A stretch of 64,000 nucleotides of DNA from Ecdyonurus torrentis (GCA_949318235.1 OX439132.1:30188243-30252242); one strand, 5' to 3'. Shown: positions 1 to 13,757, counted from the first letter of the stretch. Made by a program: numbers and translations. The notes: generated by a model from the letters alone, not told the origin.

Positions 1-2622
1 AAATATCTAATTAACATAAAGTATGTCGTTATGCATGCTGAACTAATTTAAAGTACGGTATTAAATCTTTTTTCTATACTTTTACACAATGTCAAGGATT
101 AAAACAACAACAAATAAATAAATAAAAATGCGAAGGGGAAAAAAAAAAAAAAAAAAAAAGGGTTCCACATGTTCATCATATAGTTATATCATAATACTAC
201 TCAATATTTTTGACAAAGTGTTAAAAAACTGATTTGTGTTTATACACAATATATGGGAAATAGAATTGTTGACCGTAATGCCAGTTTCTGTGGCCATAAC
301 CCAACATTGTTGACATTTACACATTGTCAAGCCTTATATAATTCATATTTTAAAAATCTAAGCTACTCTCTAGCATATCGTTAGGCGTGATTTAATTTTA
401 AAAAGTTAGTACGCCTTGCACTCGTTACGAATATATATTTTTTTTATGGTGAAGCATCTTCAAAGATAAAGTTGGCACAGAATTGCACTCAATAATATGA
501 GGTCATTGCACTTCTAAGATGAAGTAGACAGGGTGCTCAACATATCGTCTTACTTCCCCCTTTTACTTTATACTGTTGTGACCATCGTTAGTGCATAAAA
601 CTGCATGAATATATATATATATATATATATATATTACCATAAGGAAGTCAAGTGAAGTAGTTATGAATTATGATTTTTCTTGATCTTTTAGCCCTTTTAC
701 ATGTTAACTTCATTTTTATGTATATTACAAAGATGGATAGTTTTATGACATGTAATTAAAAATATTTTGAAGTGTTAGTTATATAGGGGAAAAAAGGTTT
801 TTTGTTGTTGGTTGGTTAAAGAAAAGGATTAGGAGACAGAGAGAGGTCTATAAATTTTGTTAAATTTGGTTATGATAGCTAAATAATTTCAACATGGCTC
901 TGAAACGTGCATAAACAAAGAACCATAAGATAACTATATAGTAAAATTTCTGTTTGCAAACTTTATATAATTACGAATTAAATTCTTGAGTGATGCACTA
1001 AACAAAAATTTACAGAAATCGATACTATTAATATTATTATTTTTTGACATTAGAATTAACTGAAATTGAATGATGGAAAAATTCAACCATGATATACCTT
1101 ATTTATATATTCGTATTTCGAAAAAGTAGCAAAAAACTCCATTTTTACCAATATTTAATATATTCACATTGCAACTAGATTATCGTTCTCATGTCAACTT
1201 GCCTGTAGATAATTTCTAAAAATACTAAAAGTTTTTTTTCTCCCTTAATTCATTCATTTAAAAGCATAATTAATTTTTATGAGACACACAGTATTTCTAA
1301 ATGTAGAGAAACTTGATTAATATATTAAAGTGTAATACATACTATATACATGCATTACGTACATATCATACAATGTTATATTTATAAAATGCGCATACTT
1401 CATTTTTCTTGCACTATAATAATATTACAAAAAAAAAAAAAAAAAAAAAAAAAAAATTAAAATCATACAGTTAATATGTTGATGCTGGAAACATTACAAA
1501 ATTCTTTTCTCACTCATGTTTTTGTCGTGTATATTGCTTCATGTTTAGAAAGGCGTGGTTCTTGACATTGCGACATTGCAAAGAGCATATAATATAGAAC
1601 CTCAAATTAAAAAATATATATAATATAAGAAAAATACACTATGCCTGTTTATCCATTTTACTTCTAGTGCCAAAATGTTAAGACGTACCAACTGGGTGGC
1701 CCTCTAATAAGATTAATTGAAATTCTAAAAATATATATAGTTAAAAAAAGAAAAAAAAAAAAAAAAAAACTGATGTGATTAAAGAATGATCTTTAGTGAT
1801 TAATTTGTTCTTACTCACCTAAACATTTTAGTGACGAAGATATCTACTGTATGTTAATTATGGTCAGCTGCTATAATAATAATAATGAACATCAAGTGTG
1901 GTTATTTAACGAGTAAATAAACTAACTTATACGAGCTGCCAACTGTTTAAATTTTATTCATTTCCTCTTCCGGTTTAATGTACTGCGCATGCGTTGTACT
2001 TTAAATAGGAAGTGGAAATGAGCAAAATTTATTTAATTAGTGGCTATTAATCTGACTTGTAAGCTATTGCAATCTCAAATTAAGTTACATAGTGTATTGC
2101 TAATATAGTTTTGTTGTATAAAAAAAATGTATATTCATTGGTTGTATTATGCACTTTTTCATGTTTTTTCTTCATTTTTTACTTGGCTGATAAGAAATAA
2201 TTTTAACGGACGTATTTTTTTTCTTTCTTTACCGCAAAGTTTATCATGCAAAACAAACAATATTATGGTCGTTCTTTATTATTATTTTAAGTTTGTTAAG
2301 AAATAATGCTGGTCATATGTTATATCCGTACGTCATTAAATACGTCTATATATCGTGAAGTTTTATTATTACAAATTTCGTATAGTGTTTAGCAAAAATG
2401 TTATTTAATTTACAAATAAAGTCTTGTTAAGAATCTTCATAAGAGTGAAATAAAGGTGCATAATATGGATATGTCTGCTGCAGCAGGTATGGGATATTAT
2501 GTTATTTTTTTAATAGTATGAATTTATTAGGTATTGAAATTCAGTATTTTGTGCGGATACGCAAAATATTAAATTTTAGGTTAAGGTTGAAAGTTGAAAG
2601 TTATAGTTTGGTGGTTTAACTA
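1..2622. other. AT-rich spacer without recognisable genes
   Basis: Contains A runs at about 139-159, 1429-1456 and 1741-1769 and the AT tract at 609. No ORF, RNA gene or clear dispersed repeat was seen. Confidence 0.7.
609..634. repeat. (AT)n microsatellite, ~26 bp
   Basis: Pure AT tract in AT-rich spacer. Confidence 0.95.
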
Positions 2623-2753
2623 ATGGGCCATGTTCACAATACGTAAATTCACAATTAAAAATAGTAAATTCACGTAACTCTTATTCGTGAGATACGACAA
2701 TCCATGTTATTTGGATTCTTACGTGAAAGTTACGTGAATTTACAACAGCCCAT
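2623..2753. mobile_element. Small TA-flanked inverted-repeat element
   Basis: The ends ATGGGC and GCCCAT are flanked by TA. The inner arms GTAAATTCACGTAACT and AGTTACGTGAATTTAC are perfect reverse complements. It is 131 bp and non-coding, probably a Tc1/mariner-type MITE relic judging by the TA flanks. Confidence 0.5.
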
Positions 2754-2796
2754 TATAATTGCGAAGCGTTTTTATTATTTGCAATGTGATACTTAA

Positions 2797-3032
2797 AGAT
2801 AAGACAACTCCATATGAAAACTTTGGGGTGTCACCGTACCAAATTGTGAATTACGATTTGTTTGAAACTTCACTTTTATATAATTAGACCCCATGAAAAT
2901 TTCAATAATTTCATGCCCCTTTATGTGATGTAGACACGAGCCATGAATTTTTCTATCCTTACATGATGCATAGTTGTTACCATTGATTTTAAAAATGTCC
3001 TCAAAAATGTAAGGAGTCAAAACTTACGTTCC
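2797..3032. mobile_element. Diverged relic similar to the 30213 element
   Basis: The order of blocks AAAACTTTGGGGTGTC.CCGT, TGTTTGAAACTT, TTTCAATAATTTCATG and CATGAATTTTTCTATC parallels AAGATTTTGGGGGGTCTCCGT, TTTTTGAAATTTT, TTTCAATAATTTTTTT and CATGAAATTTTTATC in the 30213 element. TTAA is present at 2793 and 3033 but no terminal inverted repeat remains. A 75-codon - strand frame here is best seen as fortuitous. Confidence 0.45.
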
Positions 3033-3498
3033 TTAAGAGATCCGAAACCCTTATAACTAATGTATATAACGATGTGGACGACTTTTTTTAACAATCGCCC
3101 AAAATGACGTACTAGTTGTATTGTAACAAATAATCGATTGTTGGATTATCAAATGACCTTGAATCATTCTTAGCTTCTCCGGACTGTAATGTCATATATA
3201 AAACGTCGTATGTTATGTCATAGAAAAATAAAATGCGTCTCGTCCGTCCTCGTGGTTGTAAGCAATCCAATTATAAATTATTTATGTGCGGACAATCCTC
3301 ATGGATTTTCATATATTGTATGATATCACATGATGTATATGCATGAAGTAATTTTATATTTTTGTTCCTTATCCAATACATGTATCTTAATTCAATCAAG
3401 TATACTTCTTATGTAATGTGTATAACTCTTATTACATAAATGTCGTTACGACATTGAAGTTCGCGAGTACTTGCATGTAAGTTAAGTTTTTAATTTTT

Positions 3499-3713
3499 AT
3501 ACACGGAAAGAATAAATTACGTAATTTATGCCGCATTTATGTCATTATATAGTATAACTTATGCTAAATTAAAAGAGTATATAATTAATTTTGCTTTTCA
3601 ACATAATATTTATGCTATATATCATAATTATTATGCAATATAGCCTAAATTATTCCATATTGAACTGAAATTGAGCTAGTATTATTATTACGTATTTATT
3701 TTTGTCCGTGTAA
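3499..3713. repeat. ACACGGA-ended AT-rich dispersed repeat, copy 1
   Basis: The ends TACACGGAAAGAATAAATTA and TTATTTTTGTCCGTGTAAT are imperfect inverted repeats. The interior is built from TTTATGC/GCATAAA-like words (AATATTTATGCTATATA). Similar blocks occur at 45482 and 49908. This is a dispersed short element, probably a MITE. Confidence 0.5.
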
Positions 3714-3995
3714 TTCGATAAATTTGTCGTTTATATAATAACCATATACACGAAGAAAATTTTAATTATACAGATAAGCAATCTAAAGTGAAGGCCATTT
3801 AGAGAATCAATTGAAAATTACTGAAGTATAAAATTATTCACACTTGGTATAATTTACAATAGATAACATGCTATCCATAATAAGACAATTATGAAGTCTT
3901 GTACATCGATCTTAAATATCGTACAATAACTATTATAATGAACTATTTATTGCAACAAAACATCCGCAACTTTCATTCTTCTGGTTTATACTTAA

Positions 3996-4334
3996 AGCCA
4001 TAGACCACATAAAACAACATGTGCTTTTTAATGAATAAACACGAAATGGGATCTTCAAAACTGATGACAATTTTTACCAGAATGTTAAAGTAGTCCCACG
4101 AGAGAGCGTGAAGAACCTGTAAAGTATGCAATTTGCGTGAAAATTCATGTTTATGACGTCAGAAACATGCAAAATTAGTATGAAAATGTTGTGCGGGTTG
4201 CATAAATAGAATTTTCTTATCACTGCTACGGGGCTACTGTTGTGTTTTGAGACAAACTAATGTTATTTATAAAAATCCCATCAAAAAAAGTGTTTTGTGA
4301 TATAAATGCTTACGTTTTTCTCTGGTCTATTCCT
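3996..4334 (+). mobile_element. TTAA-flanked ~340-bp inverted-repeat element, copy 1
   Basis: The element starts AGCCATAGACCACATAAAAC and ends GGTCTATTCCT, with TTAA on both sides (3992-3995, 4335-4338). The interior shares GGGATCTTCAAAACTGATGA, ACCAGAATGTTAAAG and TTTATGACGTCAGAAACATG with four other copies in this window. There is no coding capacity. It is a miniature inverted-repeat transposable element (MITE) of the TTAA-target type. Confidence 0.8.
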
Positions 4335-4625
4335 TTAAATTGCAATTAAATTATTATTATAATTATAGTAAATAAACAGCGATTCAGGAGTAGCAAAGAT
4401 TTTACATTATCAAAAAAATATGGAAAAAAAGAAGAAAGATTGATGTACAGTCATTTTATTTAAAAATGAATTCTATGAATTTATGGCCATTCAATTCAAT
4501 CAGTTGGAGATTTCAGTTGACGCAAAACTCTATCTAAATACCATCATGTTATTCCCATAATGCCAATAGAAGTTCATTTTTTTAGTAAAATGAGAGTACA
4601 CATTGCACGTATGCAATATACAACA

Positions 4626-4832
4626 ATAAGTATTTATTATGTTGGCCCATTTTCAGCACTTTTCTTTTAATTACTACATAATTTATGTTATACATAGTTC
4701 ACCTACTACATAATAACTTTGTTACATAACATCCATATTATCTTGTATTATATAATTATTTATGCTGTTCCAATTTCGCAATATTTATGCTACAATAACT
4801 TAAATTACGTAATTTCTTCTTTACGTGTATGG
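4626..4832. repeat. Possible further copy of the ACACGGA-ended repeat
   Basis: The stretch contains ACATAATTTATGTTATAC, GCAATATTTATGCTACAATA and AAATTACGTAATTT in the order expected from the 3499 copy. The terminus is weaker (TTTACGTGTA). A 63-codon frame across it is not convincing. Confidence 0.35.
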
Positions 4833-5243
4833 AATGTTGTGTTGAAGGACTACATAAAATGTGTTATCCCGTGTATCTTGTGTGTATGTGACTGGTCCAT
4901 TCTTTCCTGACACATGGATGACATATGCACATCTGCATGTATGGTATTTCGCGGCACTGCCTTATTGACAATTTGACGGATTTGCTACTTCAAATGAACC
5001 GAGATGTAAAAAAAAAAAAAAAAAAAAAAAAAGGGTAGTAAAAAAAGAAAAATAATAAAATCAAAAGAGGGGTAGGGCATGGGTGTATGTTATACATAAC
5101 AGATGATCCCACACGCAGCACACACATAAAGTGCGTAAGTACTTACGTACGAACGTACATACGTGCACGTTGTATGAAATAAAGCTTTATGAGTTAGGTA
5201 AGTTTAGTTATAGTCCACCCACATTAGATTTATAATAAGCAAG

Positions 5244-5279
<36 letters not shown>

Positions 5280-6012
5280 TGACTTTAGGTGTTCTGGCGA
5301 GAGCAACGCTTATGTATATTATACATTTTGATGTTTGCTGTGTCTGCAATATTGTATAATCTGCTTTTGTATGTTTATCAAAACGTATATCTAAGCGTGA
5401 AAGTTAAAAATTATACAAGTGTAACAAAAATCTATATTTATGTATAAAAATAAATTGAAGTTAAAAAAATATATATATTTTATATAAACCTAACATATAT
5501 ATATATATATATATAAATATAAATAGTTTTAAAATTGAAAGTGTGAAATATTTTAGTAATGTGTAATTAAAAAGTTTGCATAATAAATGTAAACACTTAA
5601 CTATATTGGCTACAATACAAATTGTTTTATATATATAGTGCAATATGCATATAATATAACGTTTGCCAAAGAAAATACTATTAAGAAGTACTCTATATTA
5701 TTATATTTAATAGTATGCCAGTGATATATTGTACATATAATTTGCTAGATTTGTATGAACTATGGTAATGAATGATGAAGTTTAAAATTTATACGATAAT
5801 GGATACATATTTTGTAATATAAACGTGGGCATATTCCAAAATTTGAATTTATTTCAATTGTGTGATGCGTAATGCAATGCGTGATGCAACAGTTTAATAA
5901 TAATATAGTTAAATTAATGAAAATCTGTGTTGAAACGGCAGATAATTGATAGTAATAATTGTTATGAGTGCTAAAAAAATATATTTCTCAAAATTTATTG
6001 TTACTGATTTTT
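4833..6012. other. AT-rich spacer with poly-A runs
   Basis: A runs at about 5007-5032 and 5246-5275, and a palindromic cluster of ACGTAC words at 5130-5170. The 60-codon frames are AT-rich noise. Confidence 0.65.
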
Positions 6013-6665
6013 TTTCCTTTCCTTTCCTTTCCTTTCCTTTCCTTTCCTTTCCTTTCCTTTCCTTTCCTTTCCTTTCCTTTCCTTTCCTTTCCTTTCCTTT
6101 CCTTTCCTTTCCTTTCCTTTCCTTTCCTTTCCTTTCCTTTCCTTTCCTTTCCTTTCCTTTCCTTTCCTTTCCTTTCCTTTCCTTTCCTTTCCTTTCCTTT
6201 CCTTTCCTTTCCTTTCCTTTCCTTTCCTTTCCTTTCCTTTCCTTCTTTCCTTTCCTTTCCTTTCCTTTCCTTTCCTTTCCTTTCCTTTCCTTTCCTTTCC
6301 TTTCCTTTCCTTTCCTTTCCTTTCCTTTCCTTTCCTTTCCTTTCCTTTCCTTTCCTTTCCTTTCCTTTCCTTTCCTTTCCTTTCCTTTCCTTTCCTTTCC
6401 TTTCCTTTCCTTTCCTTTCCTTTCCTTTCCTTTCCTTTCCTTTCCTTTCCTTTCCTTTCCTTTCCTTTCCTTTCCTTTCCTTTCCTTTCCTTTCCTTTCC
6501 TTTCCTTTCCTTTCCTTTCCTTTCCTTTCCTTTCCTTTCCTTTCCTTTCCTTTCCTTTCCTTGCCTTTCCTTTCCTTTCCTTTCCTTTCCTTTCCTTTCC
6601 TTTCCTTTCCTTTCCTTTCCTTTCCTTTCCTTTCCTTTCCTTTCCTTTCCTTTCCTTTCCTTTCC
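6013..6665. repeat. (CCTTT)n pentanucleotide microsatellite, about 130 units
   Basis: Near-perfect array of ~650 bp with only two visible interruptions (CCTTCTTTCC at 6241-6250 and TTGCCTTTCC at 6561-6570). It is a pure polypurine/polypyrimidine mirror-repeat sequence. It is open in several frames on both strands, which creates three long but meaningless ORFs. Confidence 0.98.
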
Positions 6666-9600
6666 CCCTCTTTTTTTCTTCTTTTTTTCTTCCCTCCTAA
6701 CATCACTTTATTGAAAGTTAAATCTGATATACATTTAAAAACCAATGGCATGACATTATATATAATCTACAAAGTGATATTTAAATTAGTATAGTTGGTT
6801 ATTTAAAAAGTGTTAATAATAAATAGAATTGTACCGTATTTAGACTCTGGTTGTATAGATATAAATTTTTTGAACACTTTGGCTTTGTTTGCCAAAGTGT
6901 AAGAATAAGTATTAGAGCCAAGAATGTACCTGTTTATTATTATGTTGTACACTGTTCGGCAAAAACTGAGGACTCGCTATAATCAATTTTAAGTTATTAA
7001 TGTTTAAATTGGACTGTGACTAATCACTCCTAACGTTCCCCCCCCCCCCCATCTTTTTTGCAAATATATAATCTGATATGGCAAAGACTCATAGACAATT
7101 TTGCGAATAGAGGATAAGTAATAGTAAGAATATATTTTTTTGAGAGCTGACAATTCAGTGACATAGCAAAACGTACACTGCTTTTTGGGTCGCTGGTGCA
7201 TCCACACTGCAGCGGTGAAGTCATTACAGTCCCTGTTATATTTTTCTATGGACGTAAGACGTCATGAACCCAAGGAAACTTGCAGGGAAAAGAACTTTAT
7301 TAAGACTTTGAGAGGGCCTAAAATCTTTACTAAAAATGTTATATTTTCCTTCTTTCTCTGTTTATGTTGAGTCAGGGTACGTTGGCTTTAAGATTAAGTA
7401 CGTAAATGCCTACTGGCATTTTTTTTTTTTTTTTTTTTGCTCCTTGAAGGGCAGTTACGTCCTTTTGAGCCAGTTACACCCTCCAAAGTAGGCGTAACTG
7501 GCTTAAAAGTTGCTCCTCAAGTCCTAATTGTCAACTGGCCTCCTCCAACTATAGCTAATACAGCCCGATTTTGAATTATTTTCTCTAAAACCTTAAAATA
7601 TTTACAATTTTATTACTGAACCAACACTATGACATAAAATTTTACTGTTTAAACTTTTGAAAATGCAATTCATTTATAAGGATTAATGAATTAGCCAATA
7701 CATTTGTGTATACTGTCATCAAACAATAAAGTAGAATTTTACATCACAATGTCTGTACACAACTTAGCGTAAATTTCAGTTGTACTGAATGTGATTAGGA
7801 TGTAACAATATCATTTTCAATTTCAAAATAATACATTGAAAATTGCAGATAATATGAAGAGAAACCACAAAGGAAATGATGTACAGTACATTATTGATAA
7901 AACAATATGCAATACATTACTTTCCTTTTGCCATTAATATTGGCATACACTAACACACTATATTGAAAAATTTGAAAACAAAAACTATTTCATAAACAAA
8001 ATAGATCCGTTATCTTTAAAATTACTATGTAGATGGAATTATAGTACAAGTTGCATATTTATAAAGATATATTGTATAAATATATAATATGTTTTTTGTC
8101 ATATGTATTATTTTTAGAAAATGTAATCAACAGTGTATATATATAAAAAAAAGTATATTTATATAAAAAGTATGTCAGTAAGGGTAAATGGATTGTTTGT
8201 GATAAAATATTTAGTATCTTGTTGAGTGTATGCATGTGTTATAGACATTAAATATAACACGTGACATACTGCAAGTTGCACGGTGATACCTACAGTTGTC
8301 ATCATACTGCAGTAATCATATAATTTACTGCAAATTGTATTGTGGTGTAACTATATAGTACGCGATTTATGAAAATTTCTTATATACGTAGTCACATTAA
8401 TTTTTTATATAAAAAAAGTGTTTCATTTTAAAAGGTATACAGTCCTTGTGATATATATTTTTACTCTAGTGATATTTTTTAAGCATTATACCATGTATTT
8501 ATACAGAAAAGTACATTAATGAAAGTCTGATGCCAATGTATGGTATTGTTACGAAGCAATAAGTGTAAAATGTTATAAACGTAAACTGTACTTATAGCAA
8601 AATGTATATTATCTAATTTCAAAATTAACAACAATCTTTTCTCATTAAAAAACAAATATTCCTCGTTGAAATCAAAGGCTGTTTTAATTTAAAAAAAAAA
8701 ATGTATTCTCTCCCTCAATTTTTTCTATCTTTTGGACATGCAAATTTGGTCGTTAAAATCTCCAAAACATGTATAATAATTGTAAAATAAAAAATGAGCG
8801 TAATAATTATATTATTCAACAAAGATCTAAATATTGTAATTGTTCTATTTGTTAACTTAAGAAGTTAATTCGAATTAATTACATGTTTTCATGTTTAAAA
8901 GTTCAACTAAATCTCAGTAACACTTCATTTTTATTTTCATCGCATTCTTAGTTAATAATAAAATATATTTTTTTTAGAAAGATGTTTTCTTTTTTAAATC
9001 GTTTTTAAATCTGTTGCAATTATTTTTAAACACACTACATTTCTATATCTTTTGAACTATATATATGAAAATATTATTAATATCTTTCAATTATTTTTAT
9101 CTTTAAAAAACACATGTGACGTTAACATTTATATAAACGTAAATCAAAAAATAACTATTTTATATATTCTTATATTATATTTTATTTTCAATATTGGATC
9201 ATATCCAAGCATGACAATTTGAGATAAATTTAGATATTTTTTTTATATTTATTGTTTTGTTATTTTATACAAAGTATATTATATGATATAAAATACTAAG
9301 GTAGATTGTTTAAAACAAAATAATATATATATATTAAGGGTAACTTAAGTAGGTTGGTTTTTAGAAGGGTTTATTTAACTGAAGATTGTTTTAAGTGATG
9401 TGTCAATGTCGTTTAGAAGTGGCAGGGCAGAAACGTGATGAGAGATATTCATTCGTTTTAAACACCCACGCACTTTTAAATTCTTCAAACTTTTTATTAT
9501 TTTTTTAACGTTTTACACTCCATCAACCCAATTCTCTATGCTATTCAACTCAAAATATTTTGTTTTTGTATTCACTAATGATTTAAATAGTTCTAATTGT

Positions 9601-10709
9601 TTAGTTATAATAATTTATTTGTGTGTTATTCTATATTATAGTATTTTCTCATATATTGGAGATAAAAATATTTTAAATGAATTATTTTTAATTGGAAGGA
9701 TCAGAGGTCCAGATTTTGATCGTCCCTTACTATCTCATATGGGATATTTGAAATTTTATTGTGTCAGCTAGCCCTAATAAAAATTTCAGGTTAGGTTACG
9801 ATTGAAATAAACATATAATAAATAATAAGGGAAAAAATAAATAAATAAATAAAAACACTTTTTAGTCCTTAGGTTTTACCTACATATATTTGCATGGTGA
9901 TACTCCTTAGTTTTTAGAAATTTGTGCGGATCTCCTTGTTTTTAAATTACCATACTGTTCAAAAAATCAGCAGTATCATTTGACTTTTTTCCCATGCTGA
10001 TAGCCGTTACTAGTCCCTCCCCTAGAATAGTCCCATAGAATTTTTATTAATTTATTGATAGTTTTAGTTAATAGTAATCATACGTATCTCTAAATAGTAC
10101 TGTTCAAAGTATATAATTAAAGTTACTTAATTTTAAATATTATATAATAGTTAAATATTTGTCCACTTCGTTATAAAACTCTTGGCCATCCTCAATTGTT
10201 GGGATGGCCATTAAAATCATCGGTTGATTAATTATATTAAAAAGTAATTGAATAAATAATGTACGCAGTATAGTTGTAATTCTTCCTAGACGCACTTAAA
10301 TTTTTATTTCTGTTGTGATTTCAGTTAATTAAGAAAGGTAAAATTGAAACAGTTTTAGAGAATAATTATCATATATGTGAGGGTCAAAAAATAAAATGCT
10401 CACTATTATTATTATTATTTTATATTATATATATATTAACCTTGTTGAATCACTAATTAAAATTGTATTACAAAGTTATACATGTTACTTAATTTATTTT
10501 AAATAAAACTATGATTCATCTTAATTTTTTTATGTGATAGTTAGGTCTTGAACTTATGTTTTATTTTTAATCCATGATTAATTGCTAGAACGTTGTGAAA
10601 AGAAAGAAAAATAAATATATTACTGAGTGGATTAAAAAACCTGTGCCAACTAAAGTAAAAAGTATATTACAGTATATGAAAAGTATTCTACAATGTATGA
10701 GTATTATAT

Positions 10710-10741
<32 letters not shown>

Positions 10742-12244
10742 TGCTATTAAATTGTTAATTATTTCCACTTTAAGACTGTTTCTCACAGTAAGGCTATCAT
10801 TAGTACTTATCTTTGCTGGAACTAAACTGCATAAAATGAACAACTTTAATCTTTCCTACATAATATTACTAAATACTTTTATAACTTCCTAAAATTGATT
10901 CAATTAAAATTAAAGTGGATTCAATTTCCGTTTTATTATTATTATATTATTTTTTCTTTAATTACTTTGTTGAAGAGAAAATAAATATTGCTTGACAGGC
11001 AGTGACAATGAAATAAATATCAGCAGTTTATTAATTAATGTTTGACGTCATTCTCTTTCTCTCTGTCTCTTTCTCATTGTTGTTATTAATTGATTTGCTT
11101 CTCTTTCGTCGTTTTGTCTTTCTTTCTTTCTATAAAGCTCATTTCTTGCTAAAAACACATTAAAACTTTTCATTCACATTTTTAACTTTTGTTCTACGTA
11201 TTATGATTACGCCAACAGTTTTTTTTTTATTACTATTCCAGCAATCCTGGGAATAACAGTGGTTTTATTTGCTTATATAAACTTTTTTTTTTTAATTTAA
11301 ATATTTATGTTTTAATAGAGGCGCCAGTAAATGAATAAAAATACATTTTCTCTGTATTTGATTGATGTTGTAATAAATAAATTTTTATAATTAATACTCC
11401 TTGTGCTTTAACTTTTTTTTTTATTATTATTTTTTTAATATAGACAGAATTTACTTGAACCATTATTTCCATTGTGTTAAACATTGCTCTTCTTTATTTT
11501 ATTACTAGATATTCGATCAAATTGTTTATTTTCATTAAAGAGTATTTATATTTAGTCACAAGTAAGATAATACGTTACTGTATTTTGTTTGCACGTTGCT
11601 ATGGTGCGTATCCTGAGAGTTATGCACCCAGTCGGACACACCAAAGAAAACACTCGTTGATTTTATATACGCGTCGCGTTCAGATTAACTACTTCTATAT
11701 CATTGTTGATATATTGTCGCGAATCTACAACAACGTTCTATATTTATGTATAATTGGTACTGATTTAGCTGTAGGATTTTGTTACATTTTCATTTCTTTT
11801 TTATAGCGCAGTGTGACTAAGACTTTGCTACCAAAAAAAAAAAAAGGTAGTTTTAATTTGTGGGCAATTATCACGTTTCATAATTAGATACCTGTTTTAA
11901 AAAATTATGATTAATCAATCATAATTACTTTTAATTACCTTAATTTGTGCTTAAGTTGTAAGTGGGCTGGAAATACAGGTTAAGGCAACCCTAAAATACT
12001 TATAGTAAAGAGCTTTACTTTACTATGCTTTTTACTTTTTTTTTTTTAGAATGATTGACAGCTGTATGTAAAGTGTGTATGTAACCGACGGTTTATCTGT
12101 GTTTATGACACTAAAAAATGATTGAAATTGCTTTATTTTTTCAATATCTGCCAATGATTATATAATAACTATCATAAGAGGGTTTTTTTCTGTGTATTAT
12201 GACGGTAGAATGTTTGAAATTTAGCCAAATGTTTTGTGTGATCA
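6666..12244. other. AT-rich spacer upstream of the gene
   Basis: Apart from a C12 run (about 7039-7050), a T run at 7420-7438 and the hairpin at 7462, I see no gene. A slightly GC-richer - strand stretch at 7134-7240 translates as WMHQRPKKQCTFCYVTEL in one frame; it might be a transposon remnant but is too short to assign. One TGACGTCA lies at 11043. Confidence 0.6.
7462..7509. other. Short strong hairpin (19-bp stem, 10-nt loop)
   Basis: CTTTTGAGCCAGTTACACC and GGCGTAACTGGCTTAAAAG pair with one G-U and one mismatch around CTCCAAAGTA. It lies just after a T run in a somewhat GC-richer stretch (7440-7560). It could be a small inverted-repeat relic or an RNA hairpin. Confidence 0.4.
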
Positions 12245-12425
12245 CTTGTACGTTTGTGACACCCCCGCTACAGTCTGAGTTAGCTAGCGAGCGAGTGTCG
12301 AGAGTATATTATAACGCGGGAGGTGCGTGTGCGAGGCAGGCAGGCGTCACCCATCGTCCGTCCTCGCGGGCGAGAAGCGAGTCGAGACACAAACAAGTAA
12401 AAAAACATGCCAACATAGTCGAGTG
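12245..12425 (+). promoter_or_regulatory. CpG-rich patch, possible distal promoter or untranslated first exon
   Basis: GC-rich against AT-rich surroundings, with many CG dinucleotides (GCGAGCGAGTGTCGAGAG, CGTCCTCGCGGGCGAGAAGC). It is followed by ACAA/GTAAAA, a usable splice donor at about 12396, and by a short (CT)n at 12449-12475. No protein homology is apparent in the 75-codon frame covering it. The strand is inferred from the candidate donor and from the downstream gene. Confidence 0.35.
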
Positions 12426-13757
12426 AAAACATCACTCTCTTGATGATCTCTCTCTCTCTCTCTCCCTCTCTCTCGTATTTATTCTGCAGCCAAAAGTCCC
12501 AGATGAAAAGCTAAGCTATAATTGGCACAAAACATTCAGTTTATTGGCATGATGGTAGAGAAAGAAAGAGAGGGAGAGGAAAAAAAAAAGTAAATCCAAT
12601 TTATTTTCTTTTATCTTTGCCATAGATTTAATTTTATATTCTTTTAAGAAATTAATCCTTAATTAGTCATTATTTTTTATTATTAATTAATGATATGTAT
12701 CCTGTCAAAGTGACAGTTGAATAATTTTAATATATAGCATTGATTTGATTTTAAATTTCTTTGTTGAAATTTTCATAGAATAACTTGCACTGCTTCTTTC
12801 ATTTTTTTTCTTTTTTATATTAAACAACTATGTATAGTTTTGCAATGGTGATGTTTTTATCCCAGTTTACATAAATATATTTAAATTTGTTACTGTTAAC
12901 ATCTATAATCACCTAAATATTCGTAAGGCAAAGTTGAATTTCAATGTCATATTTTTTTCTACGGCACATTTGATATAAACCAAAAAAATAATAGTTTATT
13001 TTTATATGTTTAAAATACCATGAATTATTTCATGGGTTATAATTTAACTTAAAACAAATAAAGATATATTTTAGCATTAAATTTAGCAAGCATAGTGTGG
13101 TTATAAACAATGAAATAGTTTTTTTTTTAGTTAGGTTGTTATAATCAATCAATAATGACAGTTATAGCTTGCGAAGAAGCAAATAACAATGGCAAAGAGA
13201 GGGTAGGTGGAAACATAAATGATGTATGTTTATCACGTGGTTTATTTTGGCCTCTTTTTTATTATTATTATTTTTGTTTTTTGCTATAGAGTCACTGCCT
13301 GATTGCTATACAGTACTTCATTTTCATCTATCAGTACTTCAATTTATTGGTGAAGGTAGACTGGGATGATCATTTATTAAGTTGTACTTTATATTACATA
13401 GTATAATGAAAAACTAAACCGATGGAGATCAAATATCTTCATATTGCGGTTACCAAGCAATAATTTTAAAATCTTTATTTTATCGTATAATTTGAATGAA
13501 TTAAATCACATCAGTGAAATGATTAAATATAAATAATAATTTTATTGATTAAAAGAAGCAATATGTATGGTTATGGCTTATTCCTATGTCTCTGAACACG
13601 TAGTATATAAACAACAAGTAGTGGAAAACAGCATTACACATTTTTTAATATTTAAATATGTACAGTAATAAAATTAAGTTTGATCATGATTTTGTATCAC
13701 TGGATATACTATAATTATGCTTATTTATCTACTTAAATTAGATAACACAAATATTAA

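Noticed and set aside
5909..6794. Three 250-280-codon open frames with KERKG or SFPFL repeats
   Set aside because: They are translations of the (CCTTT)n microsatellite, which lacks stops in these frames on both strands.
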